A stretch of DNA of 29,356 nt from Coemansia sp. RSA 1804 (GCA_027578815.1 JANBTH010000166.1:1-29356), one strand, 5' to 3'; positions 9,601 through 16,107 are shown, counted from the first letter of the stretch. Numbers and translations: made by a program. Notes: generated by a model from the sequence alone, not told the origin.

Positions 9601-11515
9601 AGGCACCGGTGGGCCTGAGGGTTTGAGGCTGGGCTCGAGTGGTGCGCTGAAACCGTCGTCTAGTCGGTCGTATATCCCGATTTCTCAGCTCCAGAAGCTT
9701 TGCATGGAGTCGCAGCTGCTCTCGGATGCGGCTGGCGGCCAGAGCAAGCATGGGAGCCAGCGCCCGTTCAGCCAGTCGATCCAATGGCCCGCAACGATGG
9801 GGATGACAAACGAGTTTGGCCATCGCAAGGCCAGTCTGCCGCTTCCTCTGCGACCTGCCGATATCCACCAGAGGCAGTCGTCGGCCGGCTCCGAACTCTC
9901 CGAGGTGTGCAAACTTCCTGTCGAGATCCACTCTGCCGACACCAACGTCTACGACCCCTTTGACTCGTCAGACAGCGCAGAGTTCTTCTCCTCCGACGAA
10001 TCGAACAGCGACAGCGACTACGGGGGCCATTGTCCACGTAGAGGCCACATCGGGGATGCAGATGACTCTTCGGACGACGATGACAACAACTCCGAGGATG
10101 GCATTGTTTTTGGCGCTGGTGTTGCTGTTGCGGCTGCACGGCAGGAAGGCGGCTCAACTGGCAACGAGGCCGCGCTTGCGGCAGATCGGCCGTCTGGCGC
10201 GGAGGCCTCAAGCAGACACCAGCGCAAGGGGACGCTCGGCGACATCAGCTTTGCGTATGACGAGAAGGACGAGGACCGCGAGCTCGCCAAGACCGCCGGC
10301 ACGCCTGCATTCTTCGCGCCAGAGCTCTGCTGCACCACAGAGGAGCTTGCAAACGTGCTGAGAGAGGAGCGGCTCCGGCGTCGGACTGATCTTCGGAATG
10401 CTGCGCTGCGCCACCGCCACAGCACCGATCCCGTAGCTGCCGCTGCTCTGCTGCATGCCACAGCGGCTGGCCAGAGCTCCGCAGAGCATGCGCACGGCGG
10501 CCATGGAAAGGGCACTGGAGGAAGCAACCGCCCGACCTCGCTCTACGTTGAGAGCAGCGCTGGAGGCGACACGCAGCGGACTCCCAGAATCATTAAGCGC
10601 CACTCCATGCTTACATCACTTCTAACACGCCCCTTTTCTGCGCGGAGCCGGTCGTCGGCCAACAACAGCAGCGGCAGCAACCGGAGCAGTACCAACGAGG
10701 GCCAGCTGGCCGATGCGCACCAGGCGCTGGATGGTCTGCGGATAGCCGACGCAGCCGCCGAGCCCGGCTCTCCTGCTGGCTCTGTCCCCGACGACGCTTC
10801 TGCAAGCGAGATCTCTGCTCACCTCGAGGAGACGGAGCTTCCGTCCAACGTCATCACGCCTGCCATCGACATCTGGGCCATGGGCGTCACTCTTTACTGC
10901 CTGATCTACGGACGTGTGCCGTTCCAGGCGTCGACCGAGTTTGAGCTCTTCAATGTCATCCCGCGGCAGCAGATCGAGTTTCCAGAGTATCTTGAGGCTG
11001 CCGACGAAGAGGGGGAGGACGAGTCCTGCGGCTTTGACGGGCTGCTGTTTAATCCGTCCAGGAACCAAGCCGACAGTGATGGTGCGGGCGGTGGCTCAAC
11101 GCTGCGGGAATCAAGCAGGCGGCGGGTGGATCTGCCTCCGCTGGACCCGGAGCTGTGCGATCTGCTGCGTCGCCTGCTTGACAAGGACTTTAGGACCCGC
11201 ATCACCATCGAGGAGATCAAGCAGCATCCGTGGGTTGTGTGCGATCTTGACCGCCCGTCCAGCTGGGCCAAGGAAACCGATCCGACACACAGGCCGTCGC
11301 TTGTGATTACATCGCAGGAGGTCGAGCAGGCTATGGTTCCCAAAGTCCACCAGGGCCGCGGGTTCCGGGCGTCGGTGCGACGCCGCATCTCCATGCTTTC
11401 TCCGCTCGGGGCTTCCCGGAGAAACCGAGATAGTCAGCAGCGCCAGGGCGGCAACTCCAATGCCCACATCTCGGCCAAGACAAAGTCGTCGCTCGATTGG
11501 CTCAAGATCTGGTAG
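6659..11515 (+). CDS. ssp1: CaMKK-type Snf1/AMPK-activating kinase (Sak1/Tos3/Ssp1 class) with large insertions
   Basis: 1618 residues in one open frame. Residues 1-675 are Ser/Ala-rich and disordered-looking. The kinase domain starts near M676 and ends near the HPWV at about 1524. Intact catalytic parts: glycine loop GRGTHGKV (687-694), lysine K709 (YYAIKV), KREIAILKKCRHPNVV in helix C, HRDLKPQN (D845), DFG (D863), GTPAFFAPE (1214-1222) and AIDIWAMGVTLYC. The wording GTPAFFAPE and DIWAMGVTLYC, plus the Arg/Pro-containing insert between strand 3 and helix C, is characteristic of CaMKK and of fungal Sak1, Tos3, Elm1 and Ssp1, which phosphorylate the Snf1/AMPK activation loop. Unusual: about 357 residues separate DFG from APE, and about 180 separate APE from DIW. 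The whole domain is about 850 residues instead of about 280. The insertions are Ser-rich with acidic SSD/DDDD patches. The gene is visibly more GC-rich than its neighbours. C-terminus: RRRISMLSP and SSLDWLKIW. Confidence 0.85.
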   Translation: MGRLSLAIGRHKEGGGGNGSGSSDARIKPRHLRTSIRGLLGIPGSERASVDLGEMGDIADERSDVLRRSPGASKLTKEDHSCSTATTAVNTGDLSTAAAMSHNSSNAAASMSASSHIPGNADDPRQPSAASEAETQPSSASATIAPPKLAPDAHSNNTKVTSDDAVSAQATRVPTQRQEAQQLPTDIGAPMHAHAEAAPASRSQHPADPATADQPDTPERFSISAARDAAAASQSQLGKDEDKHGWRRRGSLISSRLALPLRKDGAGSAGSNRTLIRKESTPLFGSSKHHPFWRAGGLHRSSFNAQEERPLPPLPLPHQQPHVEAAAREERTHRSSSVPFITPILSTKDSNNSLLSSDNAGVSWGLASASRKPVASPYLRAVSSGLARATGGASSGAGAAVRLSHDHRAKSTASSRHMQDRLPGSTLSPGFDGVGMHGPPSPLALSVPSDKTTAATAPMTFLVSPRPRAGTGTKHSIAPAAAATTTTAAVATATGVGTYALNKISTSSREFSLCKRTLSSTTIPSLDLNVPGSPKALSGGVDLSEFGVATGRSAAGSAETRSNLSLPPSPVSTGTPARSIASASACATFEPVREAAVEDEDSSGAASNKRQSPSQPPSDTAANENSGEDKAAQSPDGLVPLAHGSNSSGGNSGSTDAVHETHHMEVQHDPRTGRKMINQYMIIRELGRGTHGKVKLAFDTITGEYYAIKVIDKETQDRRLRPNASSYNARRAREAAAAAAAVHGSGHRRSRGYMRIDFDKMEKVKREIAILKKCRHPNVVRLREVIDDAHARRIYLVIEYMDQGEIVWRDSNRLPAMSHGEARSVFRDLVLGVEYLHYVGILHRDLKPQNLLRNKAGTVKISDFGVSFLSRRMSKTHTKAGECAGKNVPANALASAAPPAQSPSHPHPLPPSPLRPAGMRPAKQSSSLHRYASQPMMSTSSSRVAAGPVLHRKASVLSSSSKNLLTSASTTTRDSDRSTSAGTGGPEGLRLGSSGALKPSSSRSYIPISQLQKLCMESQLLSDAAGGQSKHGSQRPFSQSIQWPATMGMTNEFGHRKASLPLPLRPADIHQRQSSAGSELSEVCKLPVEIHSADTNVYDPFDSSDSAEFFSSDESNSDSDYGGHCPRRGHIGDADDSSDDDDNNSEDGIVFGAGVAVAAARQEGGSTGNEAALAADRPSGAEASSRHQRKGTLGDISFAYDEKDEDRELAKTAGTPAFFAPELCCTTEELANVLREERLRRRTDLRNAALRHRHSTDPVAAAALLHATAAGQSSAEHAHGGHGKGTGGSNRPTSLYVESSAGGDTQRTPRIIKRHSMLTSLLTRPFSARSRSSANNSSGSNRSSTNEGQLADAHQALDGLRIADAAAEPGSPAGSVPDDASASEISAHLEETELPSNVITPAIDIWAMGVTLYCLIYGRVPFQASTEFELFNVIPRQQIEFPEYLEAADEEGEDESCGFDGLLFNPSRNQADSDGAGGGSTLRESSRRRVDLPPLDPELCDLLRRLLDKDFRTRITIEEIKQHPWVVCDLDRPSSWAKETDPTHRPSLVITSQEVEQAMVPKVHQGRGFRASVRRRISMLSPLGASRRNRDSQQRQGGNSNAHISAKTKSSLDWLKIW
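8861..8881 (+). repeat. (GCC)7 triplet repeat coding for poly-Ala in the kinase
   Basis: Seven GCC codons in a row encode Ala735-741 in the loop between the catalytic lysine strand and helix C. This position is a variable insert in CaMKK-type kinases, so length changes are probably tolerated. Confidence 0.8.
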
Positions 11516-12096
11516 CATGGACAGCCGCAGAAGCATAGTTAGGATATGTTTGGATCATCGCGCATCATACTTTTTGCTCTTTTTGTTTTTCCCGCTTGGA
11601 GCTGTCTATCCGTTTGTTTGTTTTTTTTTCGATGTGGTCCAATGAATTGACAGGACAAAAACTGGTTCAGCTTGCGCAATCTCTTTCTGTAATGTCCGAT
11701 TATCTCACTGCCAATTAAATTTTGTAGCCTGAGTACCAGATAAAGTATGCCAAAACCTGTTTTCAAAGAAAGTGGAAGGGACCTTTTGTAGCTGTAGACC
11801 ACACGTGTTAAGAGGGGAGACGTGCAACTGTTCTGGACCAAAGCTCTTCTCACTTTTAGCACACACTATAACAAGAAGTTCCTTCTATCCCAAGCATTCT
11901 TCCCCTCCCTCCCCTTATCCTGTGGATTCGCGATAGCCATGTTCCCTCTTTTATATGCGTATAAAAGCCCAGATTACAGTGCTGTTCTCGGCCACCTTTC
12001 TTCTCTTTTGTAGAATTATATTCACTAACAAGTACATTTTTACCTTATTCAAAACCTCCAAAGGCGTTTAGCTAACTCCCCTACTTTAAACAGAAA
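11516..12096. other. Intergenic region with promoter of quinone reductase copy 1
   Basis: About 580 bp between the kinase stop and copy 1. No gene seen. The distal part is T-rich (likely kinase 3' end) and a TATA box sits at 11960. Unlike copies 2 and 3 it lacks the TTAGTAA site and the palindromic element described for their promoters. Confidence 0.6.
11960..11967 (+). promoter_or_regulatory. TATA box of quinone reductase copy 1
   Basis: TATAAAAG 137 bp upstream of the ATG at 12097, followed by a C/T-rich leader. Spacing and sequence resemble the TATA boxes of copies 2 (157 bp) and 3 (154 bp). Confidence 0.65.
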
Positions 12097-12696
12097 ATGC
12101 CCAAGATCTTCGTTATCACCTACTCCACCTTTGGCCACATCAACAAGGTCGCCGAGTCCGTTGTCAAGGGCCTCGAGAAGGGCGGCGCCGTCGTTGGTCG
12201 TTACCAGGTTCCGGAGACTCTATCTGAGGAAATCCTCACCAAGATGCACGCAGCTCCCAAACTCGACATCCCTGTCATCACTCCACAGCAGCTTACTGAG
12301 GCCGACGGCTTCCTGTTTGGCTTCCCTACCAGATACGGAACTACTCCTGCCCAGATCAAGGCCTTCTTTGATGCGACTGGCGGGCTCTGGCAAAAGAATG
12401 CGCTGCATGGCAAGCCGGCTGGCTTCTTTTTCAGCACTGCATCCCAGCACGGTGGCCAGGAGGTTACCGTTCTCTCTTCGCTCCCTATTCTCGCTCACCA
12501 CGGCATGATCTATGTCCCCTTGGGATACCCCTCTGCTCACCTGTTTGACAACAGCGAAGTTGTTGGCGGCTCACCATGGGGCTCTGGCACTGTTGCGAAT
12601 GGCGATGGCTCGCGTCAGCCAACCCAGAAGGAGCTCGAGATTGCTGAGATTCAGGGCGAGAAGTTTGCTGCTGTTGCCTCCAAGCTTGCTGCCTAA
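12097..12696 (+). CDS. PST2: WrbA/Pst2-type NAD(P)H:quinone oxidoreductase, copy 1
   Basis: 199 residues, no intron. The flavodoxin fold of the WrbA family (yeast Pst2, Rfs1, Ycp4; fission yeast Obr1) binds FMN and reduces quinones by two electrons, avoiding semiquinone radicals; in yeasts these proteins associate with the plasma membrane or eisosomes. Motifs seen: FMN phosphate loop TYSTFGH near the N-terminus, PTRYGTTPAQ, DATGGLW, SQHGGQE and HHGMIYVPLGY, all in the order and spacing of WrbA. It is the most divergent copy: about 20 differences from copy 3 in residues 1-98 but only about 7 in residues 99-199. The sequence spanning its last codons, stop and 3' flank (12688-12735) is identical to copy 2 over 48 bp. 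The start is the first ATG after a TATA box and leader. The exact substrate is unknown. Confidence 0.92.
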   Translation: MPKIFVITYSTFGHINKVAESVVKGLEKGGAVVGRYQVPETLSEEILTKMHAAPKLDIPVITPQQLTEADGFLFGFPTRYGTTPAQIKAFFDATGGLWQKNALHGKPAGFFFSTASQHGGQEVTVLSSLPILAHHGMIYVPLGYPSAHLFDNSEVVGGSPWGSGTVANGDGSRQPTQKELEIAEIQGEKFAAVASKLAA

Positions 12697-13171
12697 AGAT
12701 ATGCTTTTTTGTACTCTTAGTTATAATAACTTTCTTTTTTCATGGAAGGAATCCGCTTGGCAATTAATTTACCTATACCGGTATAAAGTAACATTTTGAA
12801 TCTAATATCTAATACCTCTTTTTATTATGCTAGTGTGTTTGATTTATTAAACAGACATGCCTGCTGCTATAAGCGCATATAGCCAAATATAGATTAGTAC
12901 TTTAACACAGCTGTAGTTGGTGACAGCTCAACTTCTGATCAAAGTGTTGAAAGTGGTTCTGTTTTGCATGAATCACAGAGAAGAACCTAATGTCTCTTTT
13001 TCTACACCCAGATAAACTTCCAGTAAATGAAATGGTCTTTTTATGCACATATTGAGATTATCCGCAATCCATGGCCCAATTTTCTTTATTCCAAGGCCCA
13101 ATAACTAACCGCTATAAAATAGCAAACCAGTTGAAACCGCACACTTTGTTTCTCCAAAACAAATCCTTTCT

Positions 13172-13187
13172 AAGTCCGAGCCATTTC
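13172..13187 (+). promoter_or_regulatory. Promoter block shared with copy 3 (unit 1)
   Basis: AAGTCCGAGCCATTTC, identical over 16 bp to 14800-14815 upstream of copy 3. It lies about 390 bp before the ATG of copy 2. Function unknown. Confidence 0.5.
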
Positions 13188-13226
13188 CAGCAGTCAAGGC
13201 CAGTCAATTTGTGTGACTTTGCCTTT

Positions 13227-13238
13227 CGAGTCGACTCG
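13227..13238 (+). promoter_or_regulatory. 12-bp palindrome in copy 2 promoter
   Basis: CGAGTCGACTCG is a perfect palindrome 339 bp upstream of the ATG. The copy 3 promoter has CGAGCCGACTCG at 14967-14978, one base different. In both promoters it is followed by a conserved CATTTGTCATCA. A dimeric transcription factor site is possible; no factor is assigned. Confidence 0.45.
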
Positions 13239-13369
13239 CTGTTCATTTGTCATCAGAACCCAGTGGTATCTTTGGGGCTTTACCACTCACGCTAGATATC
13301 TTTATGAAATAAATAATAATTCGGTGTCTCCGTCTCAGTTTCCGGCCGATGAATGCTTTTAAACCAGCA

Positions 13370-13376
13370 TTAGTAA
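13370..13376 (+). promoter_or_regulatory. Yap1/Pap1-type response element, copy 2
   Basis: TTAGTAA (reverse complement TTACTAA) is the classic binding site of fungal AP-1 factors. It lies 39 bp upstream of the TATA box at 13409, and the 14-bp context ATTAGTAAACATTC is conserved upstream of copy 3 with nearly the same spacing. AP-1 control of this gene family is known in yeasts (fission yeast obr1 is a Pap1 target). Confidence 0.6.
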
Positions 13377-13408
13377 ACATTCCATTAAAAATATGGCTTG
13401 TCTTTGGG

Positions 13409-13416
13409 TATAAAAG
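13409..13416 (+). promoter_or_regulatory. TATA box of quinone reductase copy 2
   Basis: TATAAAAG 157 bp upstream of the ATG at 13566, followed by a C/T-rich leader that is conserved in copy 3 up to the start codon. Confidence 0.7.
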
Positions 13417-13565
13417 GCGAGTTGTTCTGCCCATTTTCTGGACAAGGTCGAAGATTCTTCTTGTCATTTTACTTCCTCACACACTGCTCACAACCAGTAC
13501 ACAACACATTTCCTCCCTTCTTTCCTTTCTACAAAACTCAACCGACTAGCCGCCTTCTCCAGAAA

Positions 13566-14165
13566 ATGGTCAAGATCTTTGTCATTACCTACTCCACCTA
13601 CGGCCACATCAACAAGGTCGCCGAGTCCGTTGTCAAGGGCCTCGAGAAGACTGGTGTTGAGGTTGGTCGTTACCAGATTGCCGAAACCCTATCTGATGAA
13701 ATCCTCACCAAGTTGCATGCTCCTCCCAAAGCCGACATCCCAGTCATTGACGTTGTAACTCTGCCCGAAGCTGACGGCTACCTGTTTGGATTTCCTACCA
13801 GATACGGAACTGCTCCTGCCCAAGTCAAGACCTTCTTTGATGCGACAGGCGGTCTCTGGCAAAGCAAGGCGCTGTATGGCAAGCCAATTGGCTTCTTTTT
13901 CAGCACCGGATCGCAGCATGGCGGCCAAGAGGCCACTATTTTCTCCTCGCTTCCAATCGTCGCACACCACGGCATGATCTACGTTCCCTTGGGATACCCC
14001 TCCGCTCATATGTTTGACAACAGCGAAGTTGTCGGTGGCTCGGCCTGGGGTTCCGGTACTATTGCGGATGTCAATGGCTTGCGTATGCCATCTGAGAAGG
14101 AGCGTGAAATTGCCGAGATTCAGGGCGAGAAGTTTGCTGCCGTTGCCTCTAAGCTAGCTGCCTAA
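13566..14165 (+). CDS. PST2: WrbA/Pst2-type NAD(P)H:quinone oxidoreductase, copy 2
   Basis: 199 residues. The ATG at 13566 (MVKIFVITYSTYGH) is chosen because it aligns with copies 1 and 3; the open frame extends 56 codons further upstream through the TATA box and leader, which is clearly non-coding. FMN and family motifs as in copy 1: TYSTYGH, PTRYGTAPAQ, DATGGLW, QHGGQE, HHGMIYVPLGY. Residues 1-98 differ from copy 3 at a single position. Residues 99-199 carry about 15 differences, including QEATIFSS and the segment ADVNGLRMPSEKERE, which differs from both other copies. Its 3' flank matches copy 1, while its promoter matches copy 3. This is the pattern expected for a middle copy produced by unequal crossing over, with later divergence of its C-terminal half or conversion between copies 1 and 3. 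Likely role: oxidative-stress-inducible quinone detoxification. Confidence 0.92.
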   Translation: MVKIFVITYSTYGHINKVAESVVKGLEKTGVEVGRYQIAETLSDEILTKLHAPPKADIPVIDVVTLPEADGYLFGFPTRYGTAPAQVKTFFDATGGLWQSKALYGKPIGFFFSTGSQHGGQEATIFSSLPIVAHHGMIYVPLGYPSAHMFDNSEVVGGSAWGSGTIADVNGLRMPSEKEREIAEIQGEKFAAVASKLAA

Positions 14166-14799
14166 AGATATGCTTTTTTGTACTCTTAGTTATAATAACT
14201 TTCTATTTTTAAAGAAATTCACTTGAGGGTTTGTCAATACTAATGTAGAGCAATATCTTGAGTATAACATCTAATGCTTAGTTTCTATTATTAATCGACT
14301 ATGTTTTTATTATACATTCATATTTGCTACCATAGGCATAAACAGCCATACGTGCCTGGTTCCAATGTTTTATTGAGCAATCGTTTGGAATTGGTAAAAA
14401 CAACGAGATGTTCTGCAACATGGATGTTAACGTAAAAGTAATTATAGCACCATCGTTCAATCAGAGTGGTGGCAGCTTAGCTTCTAATCTGGTAGCAATT
14501 AAAGCAATTATATTTCACATGAATTGCGGATAAAAGAAGCTTGTGTCGTTTTTTCTGCACAAGAATGAACTGCGGGTAGATGTTCTTTTAACGTGCAGAT
14601 CGAGAATAACAGCAATGTGTCGTCAAAACCACATTCACATTGAGGCTCAATGTTTAACAGACATAAAATTGCAAACTCTCACCTCACAAATGCAATCTTT
14701 TAATGTTGAACAACCTAAAGTTTTAGTCATGGTTCCAGCTATCCTTTGCGCTTTTCATACCCGTCACACACATGTTTTTTCAAATGTATTACTTTCTGA

Positions 14800-14815
14800 A
14801 AGTCCGAGCCATTTC
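14800..14815 (+). promoter_or_regulatory. Promoter block shared with copy 2 (unit 2)
   Basis: AAGTCCGAGCCATTTC, identical to 13172-13187. It lies just left of the sequence gap and shows that the copy 3 promoter homology continues across it. Confidence 0.5.
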
Positions 14816-14826
14816 AACGAGCCGAG

Positions 14827-14923
14827 NNNNNNNNNNNNNNNNNNNNNNNNNNNNNNNNNNNNNNNNNNNNNNNNNNNNNNNNNNNNNNNNNNNNNNNNNN
14901 NNNNNNNNNNNNNNNNNNNNNNN
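14827..14923. other. Assembly gap (97 N)
   Basis: A run of 97 undetermined bases. Both flanks carry the same 10 bases CAACGAGCCG (14815-14824 and 14925-14934). If the flanks are merged at this repeat, the copy 3 promoter aligns with copy 2 with only about 2 bp length difference, so little or no sequence may really be missing. Confidence 0.97.
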
Positions 14924-14934
14924 CCAACGAGCCG

Positions 14935-14941
14935 TGACTAA
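14935..14941 (+). promoter_or_regulatory. Second possible AP-1 site, copy 3 only
   Basis: TGACTAA is a known variant of the Yap1 response element. It is absent from the aligned part of the copy 2 promoter, so support is weaker than for the shared TTAGTAA. Confidence 0.3.
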
Positions 14942-14966
14942 TCAAACTGCGGCTTATCTTCCACTT

Positions 14967-14978
14967 CGAGCCGACTCG
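14967..14978 (+). promoter_or_regulatory. Near-palindrome in copy 3 promoter
   Basis: CGAGCCGACTCG, one base from the perfect palindrome at 13227-13238. It overlaps GCCGACTCGGC, an inverted repeat with a 1-bp centre. It lies 330 bp before the ATG, against 339 bp in copy 2. Confidence 0.45.
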
Positions 14979-15102
14979 GCATACATTTGTCATCAAGACC
15001 CAGTGATATTCTTTTGGGCTTTGTCATTTCTGCCAAAGTTCTGAATTGCATTTGTAAGGTGCCCTTCCCCCCTCCTCAGCCAATTTATATTAAAAATACG
15101 CA

Positions 15103-15109
15103 TTAGTAA
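15103..15109 (+). promoter_or_regulatory. Yap1/Pap1-type response element, copy 3
   Basis: TTAGTAA 40 bp upstream of the TATA box at 15143, in the same 14-bp context as in copy 2. The surrounding promoter has diverged more than this block. Confidence 0.6.
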
Positions 15110-15142
15110 ACATTCTGACAAAAGGCTTTGACCAACTTTGGA

Positions 15143-15150
15143 TATAAAAA
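15143..15150 (+). promoter_or_regulatory. TATA box of quinone reductase copy 3
   Basis: TATAAAAA 154 bp upstream of the ATG at 15297, aligned with the TATA box of copy 2. Confidence 0.7.
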
Positions 15151-15296
15151 GCAGGCTGCTTTGCCTGCCTTCTGTTCAAGTTCAGAACCCATCTTTAGTA
15201 TTCTATTTCTCAACGCACCGTTCGCAACTAGTAAACCACACTTTTCTTTCTTTTCTTCTTGCAAAGCTCAACTGACTAGCCGCCTTTTCCAGAAAA

Positions 15297-15896
15297 ATGG
15301 TCAAGATCTTCGTTATCACCTACTCCACCTACGGCCACATCAACAAGGTCGCCGAGTCCGTCGTCAAGGGCCTCGAGAAGACTGGTGTTGAGGTCGGTCG
15401 CTACCAGATCGCCGAGACCCTATCTGATGAAATCCTGACCAAGTTGCACGCTCCTCCCAAAGCCGACATCCCGGTTATTGACGTTGCAACTCTGCCCGAA
15501 GCCGACGGCTACCTGTTTGGATTCCCTACCAGATACGGAACTGCTCCTGCCCAAGTCAAGACCTTCTTTGATGCGACTGGCGGCCTCTGGCAAAAGAATG
15601 CGCTGTATGGCAAGCCAATTGGCTTCTTCTTCAGCACTGCATCCCAGCACGGTGGCCAGGAGGTTACCGTTCTCTCCTCGCTTCCAATTGTTGCGCACCA
15701 CGGCATGATCTACGTCCCCTTGGGATACCCCTCTGCTCATATGTTTGACAACAGCGAGGTTGTTGGTGGCTCGGCCTGGGGCTCTGGCACCGTTGCAAAT
15801 GGCGACGGCTCGCGTCAGCCAACCGAGAAGGAGCTTGAGATTGCCGAGGTACAGGGCGAGAAGTTTGCTGCTGTTGCTTCCAAGCTTGCCGCTTAA
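15297..15896 (+). CDS. PST2: WrbA/Pst2-type NAD(P)H:quinone oxidoreductase, copy 3
   Basis: 199 residues, no intron, with all family motifs (TYSTYGH, PTRYGTAPAQ, DATGGLW, SQHGGQEVTV, HHGMIYVPLGY). The protein is a mosaic. Residues 1-98 are like copy 2 (one difference), and from WQKNAL onward the diagnostic residues are those of copy 1 (TASQHGGQEVTVLSS, VANGDGSRQPT, KELE). At DNA level 15630-15676 is identical to 12430-12476 of copy 1 over 47 bp, whereas copy 2 has several differences there. The 3' flank is unlike the other two copies. The gene converges on the bL17m gene with about 210 bp between stop codons; AATAAT/AATAAA-like signals near 16064 may serve polyadenylation. Expected function as for copies 1 and 2. 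Confidence 0.92.
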   Translation: MVKIFVITYSTYGHINKVAESVVKGLEKTGVEVGRYQIAETLSDEILTKLHAPPKADIPVIDVATLPEADGYLFGFPTRYGTAPAQVKTFFDATGGLWQKNALYGKPIGFFFSTASQHGGQEVTVLSSLPIVAHHGMIYVPLGYPSAHMFDNSEVVGGSAWGSGTVANGDGSRQPTEKELEIAEVQGEKFAAVASKLAA

Positions 15897-16107
15897 GGTC
15901 AAACCTCTTTAACCATTTTTCCATTTTTTTATATTTTACTATTCTCCAATGCAACAACACTTTTCTCGTAAAATCTGAAATAAGAAACGCCAAATTCTTA
16001 TAACAAGCTATGCTGTGAGAGAATAGTGATACTCGCTATCTAGCTTTATTGGTTTATTACTAAATAATAAAGATTGTGGTATAAAAACTCGAATAAGGCT
16101 CCAGGTT

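Larger units (their letters stand above)
12697..13565. other. Intergenic region, copy 1 downstream and copy 2 promoter
   Basis: AT-rich, no convincing gene. It is a diverged duplicate of 14166-15296: shared blocks include the first 40 bp after the stop codon, a middle stretch around 12965-13010 that resembles 14520-14565, and most of the 400 bp before the ATG. It holds the promoter elements listed separately. Confidence 0.7.
14166..15296. other. Intergenic region, copy 2 downstream and copy 3 promoter, with sequence gap
   Basis: About 1.1 kb, AT-rich, without a convincing gene; the open frames across it contain the N run or are low-complexity. It is homologous to 12697-13565 at both ends and in the middle. 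The promoter elements and gap are listed separately. Confidence 0.7.

Noticed and set aside
9300..10248. Calling the kinase activation-segment insert an intron
   Set aside because: The segment stays open in the kinase frame for nearly 1 kb with composition like the rest of the protein, and the obvious acceptor would shift the frame. It is kept as coding with a note.
13398..13565. 56-codon N-terminal extension of quinone reductase copy 2
   Set aside because: It would translate the TATA region and leader; copies 1 and 3 begin at the aligned Met, so the ATG at 13566 is used.
16057..16063. TTACTAA motif downstream of quinone reductase copy 3 (another lies at 4691-4697 in an aminopeptidase intron)
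   Set aside because: The same 7-mer occurs outside promoters by chance, so the motif alone is weak; only the pair with conserved context and TATA spacing was kept.
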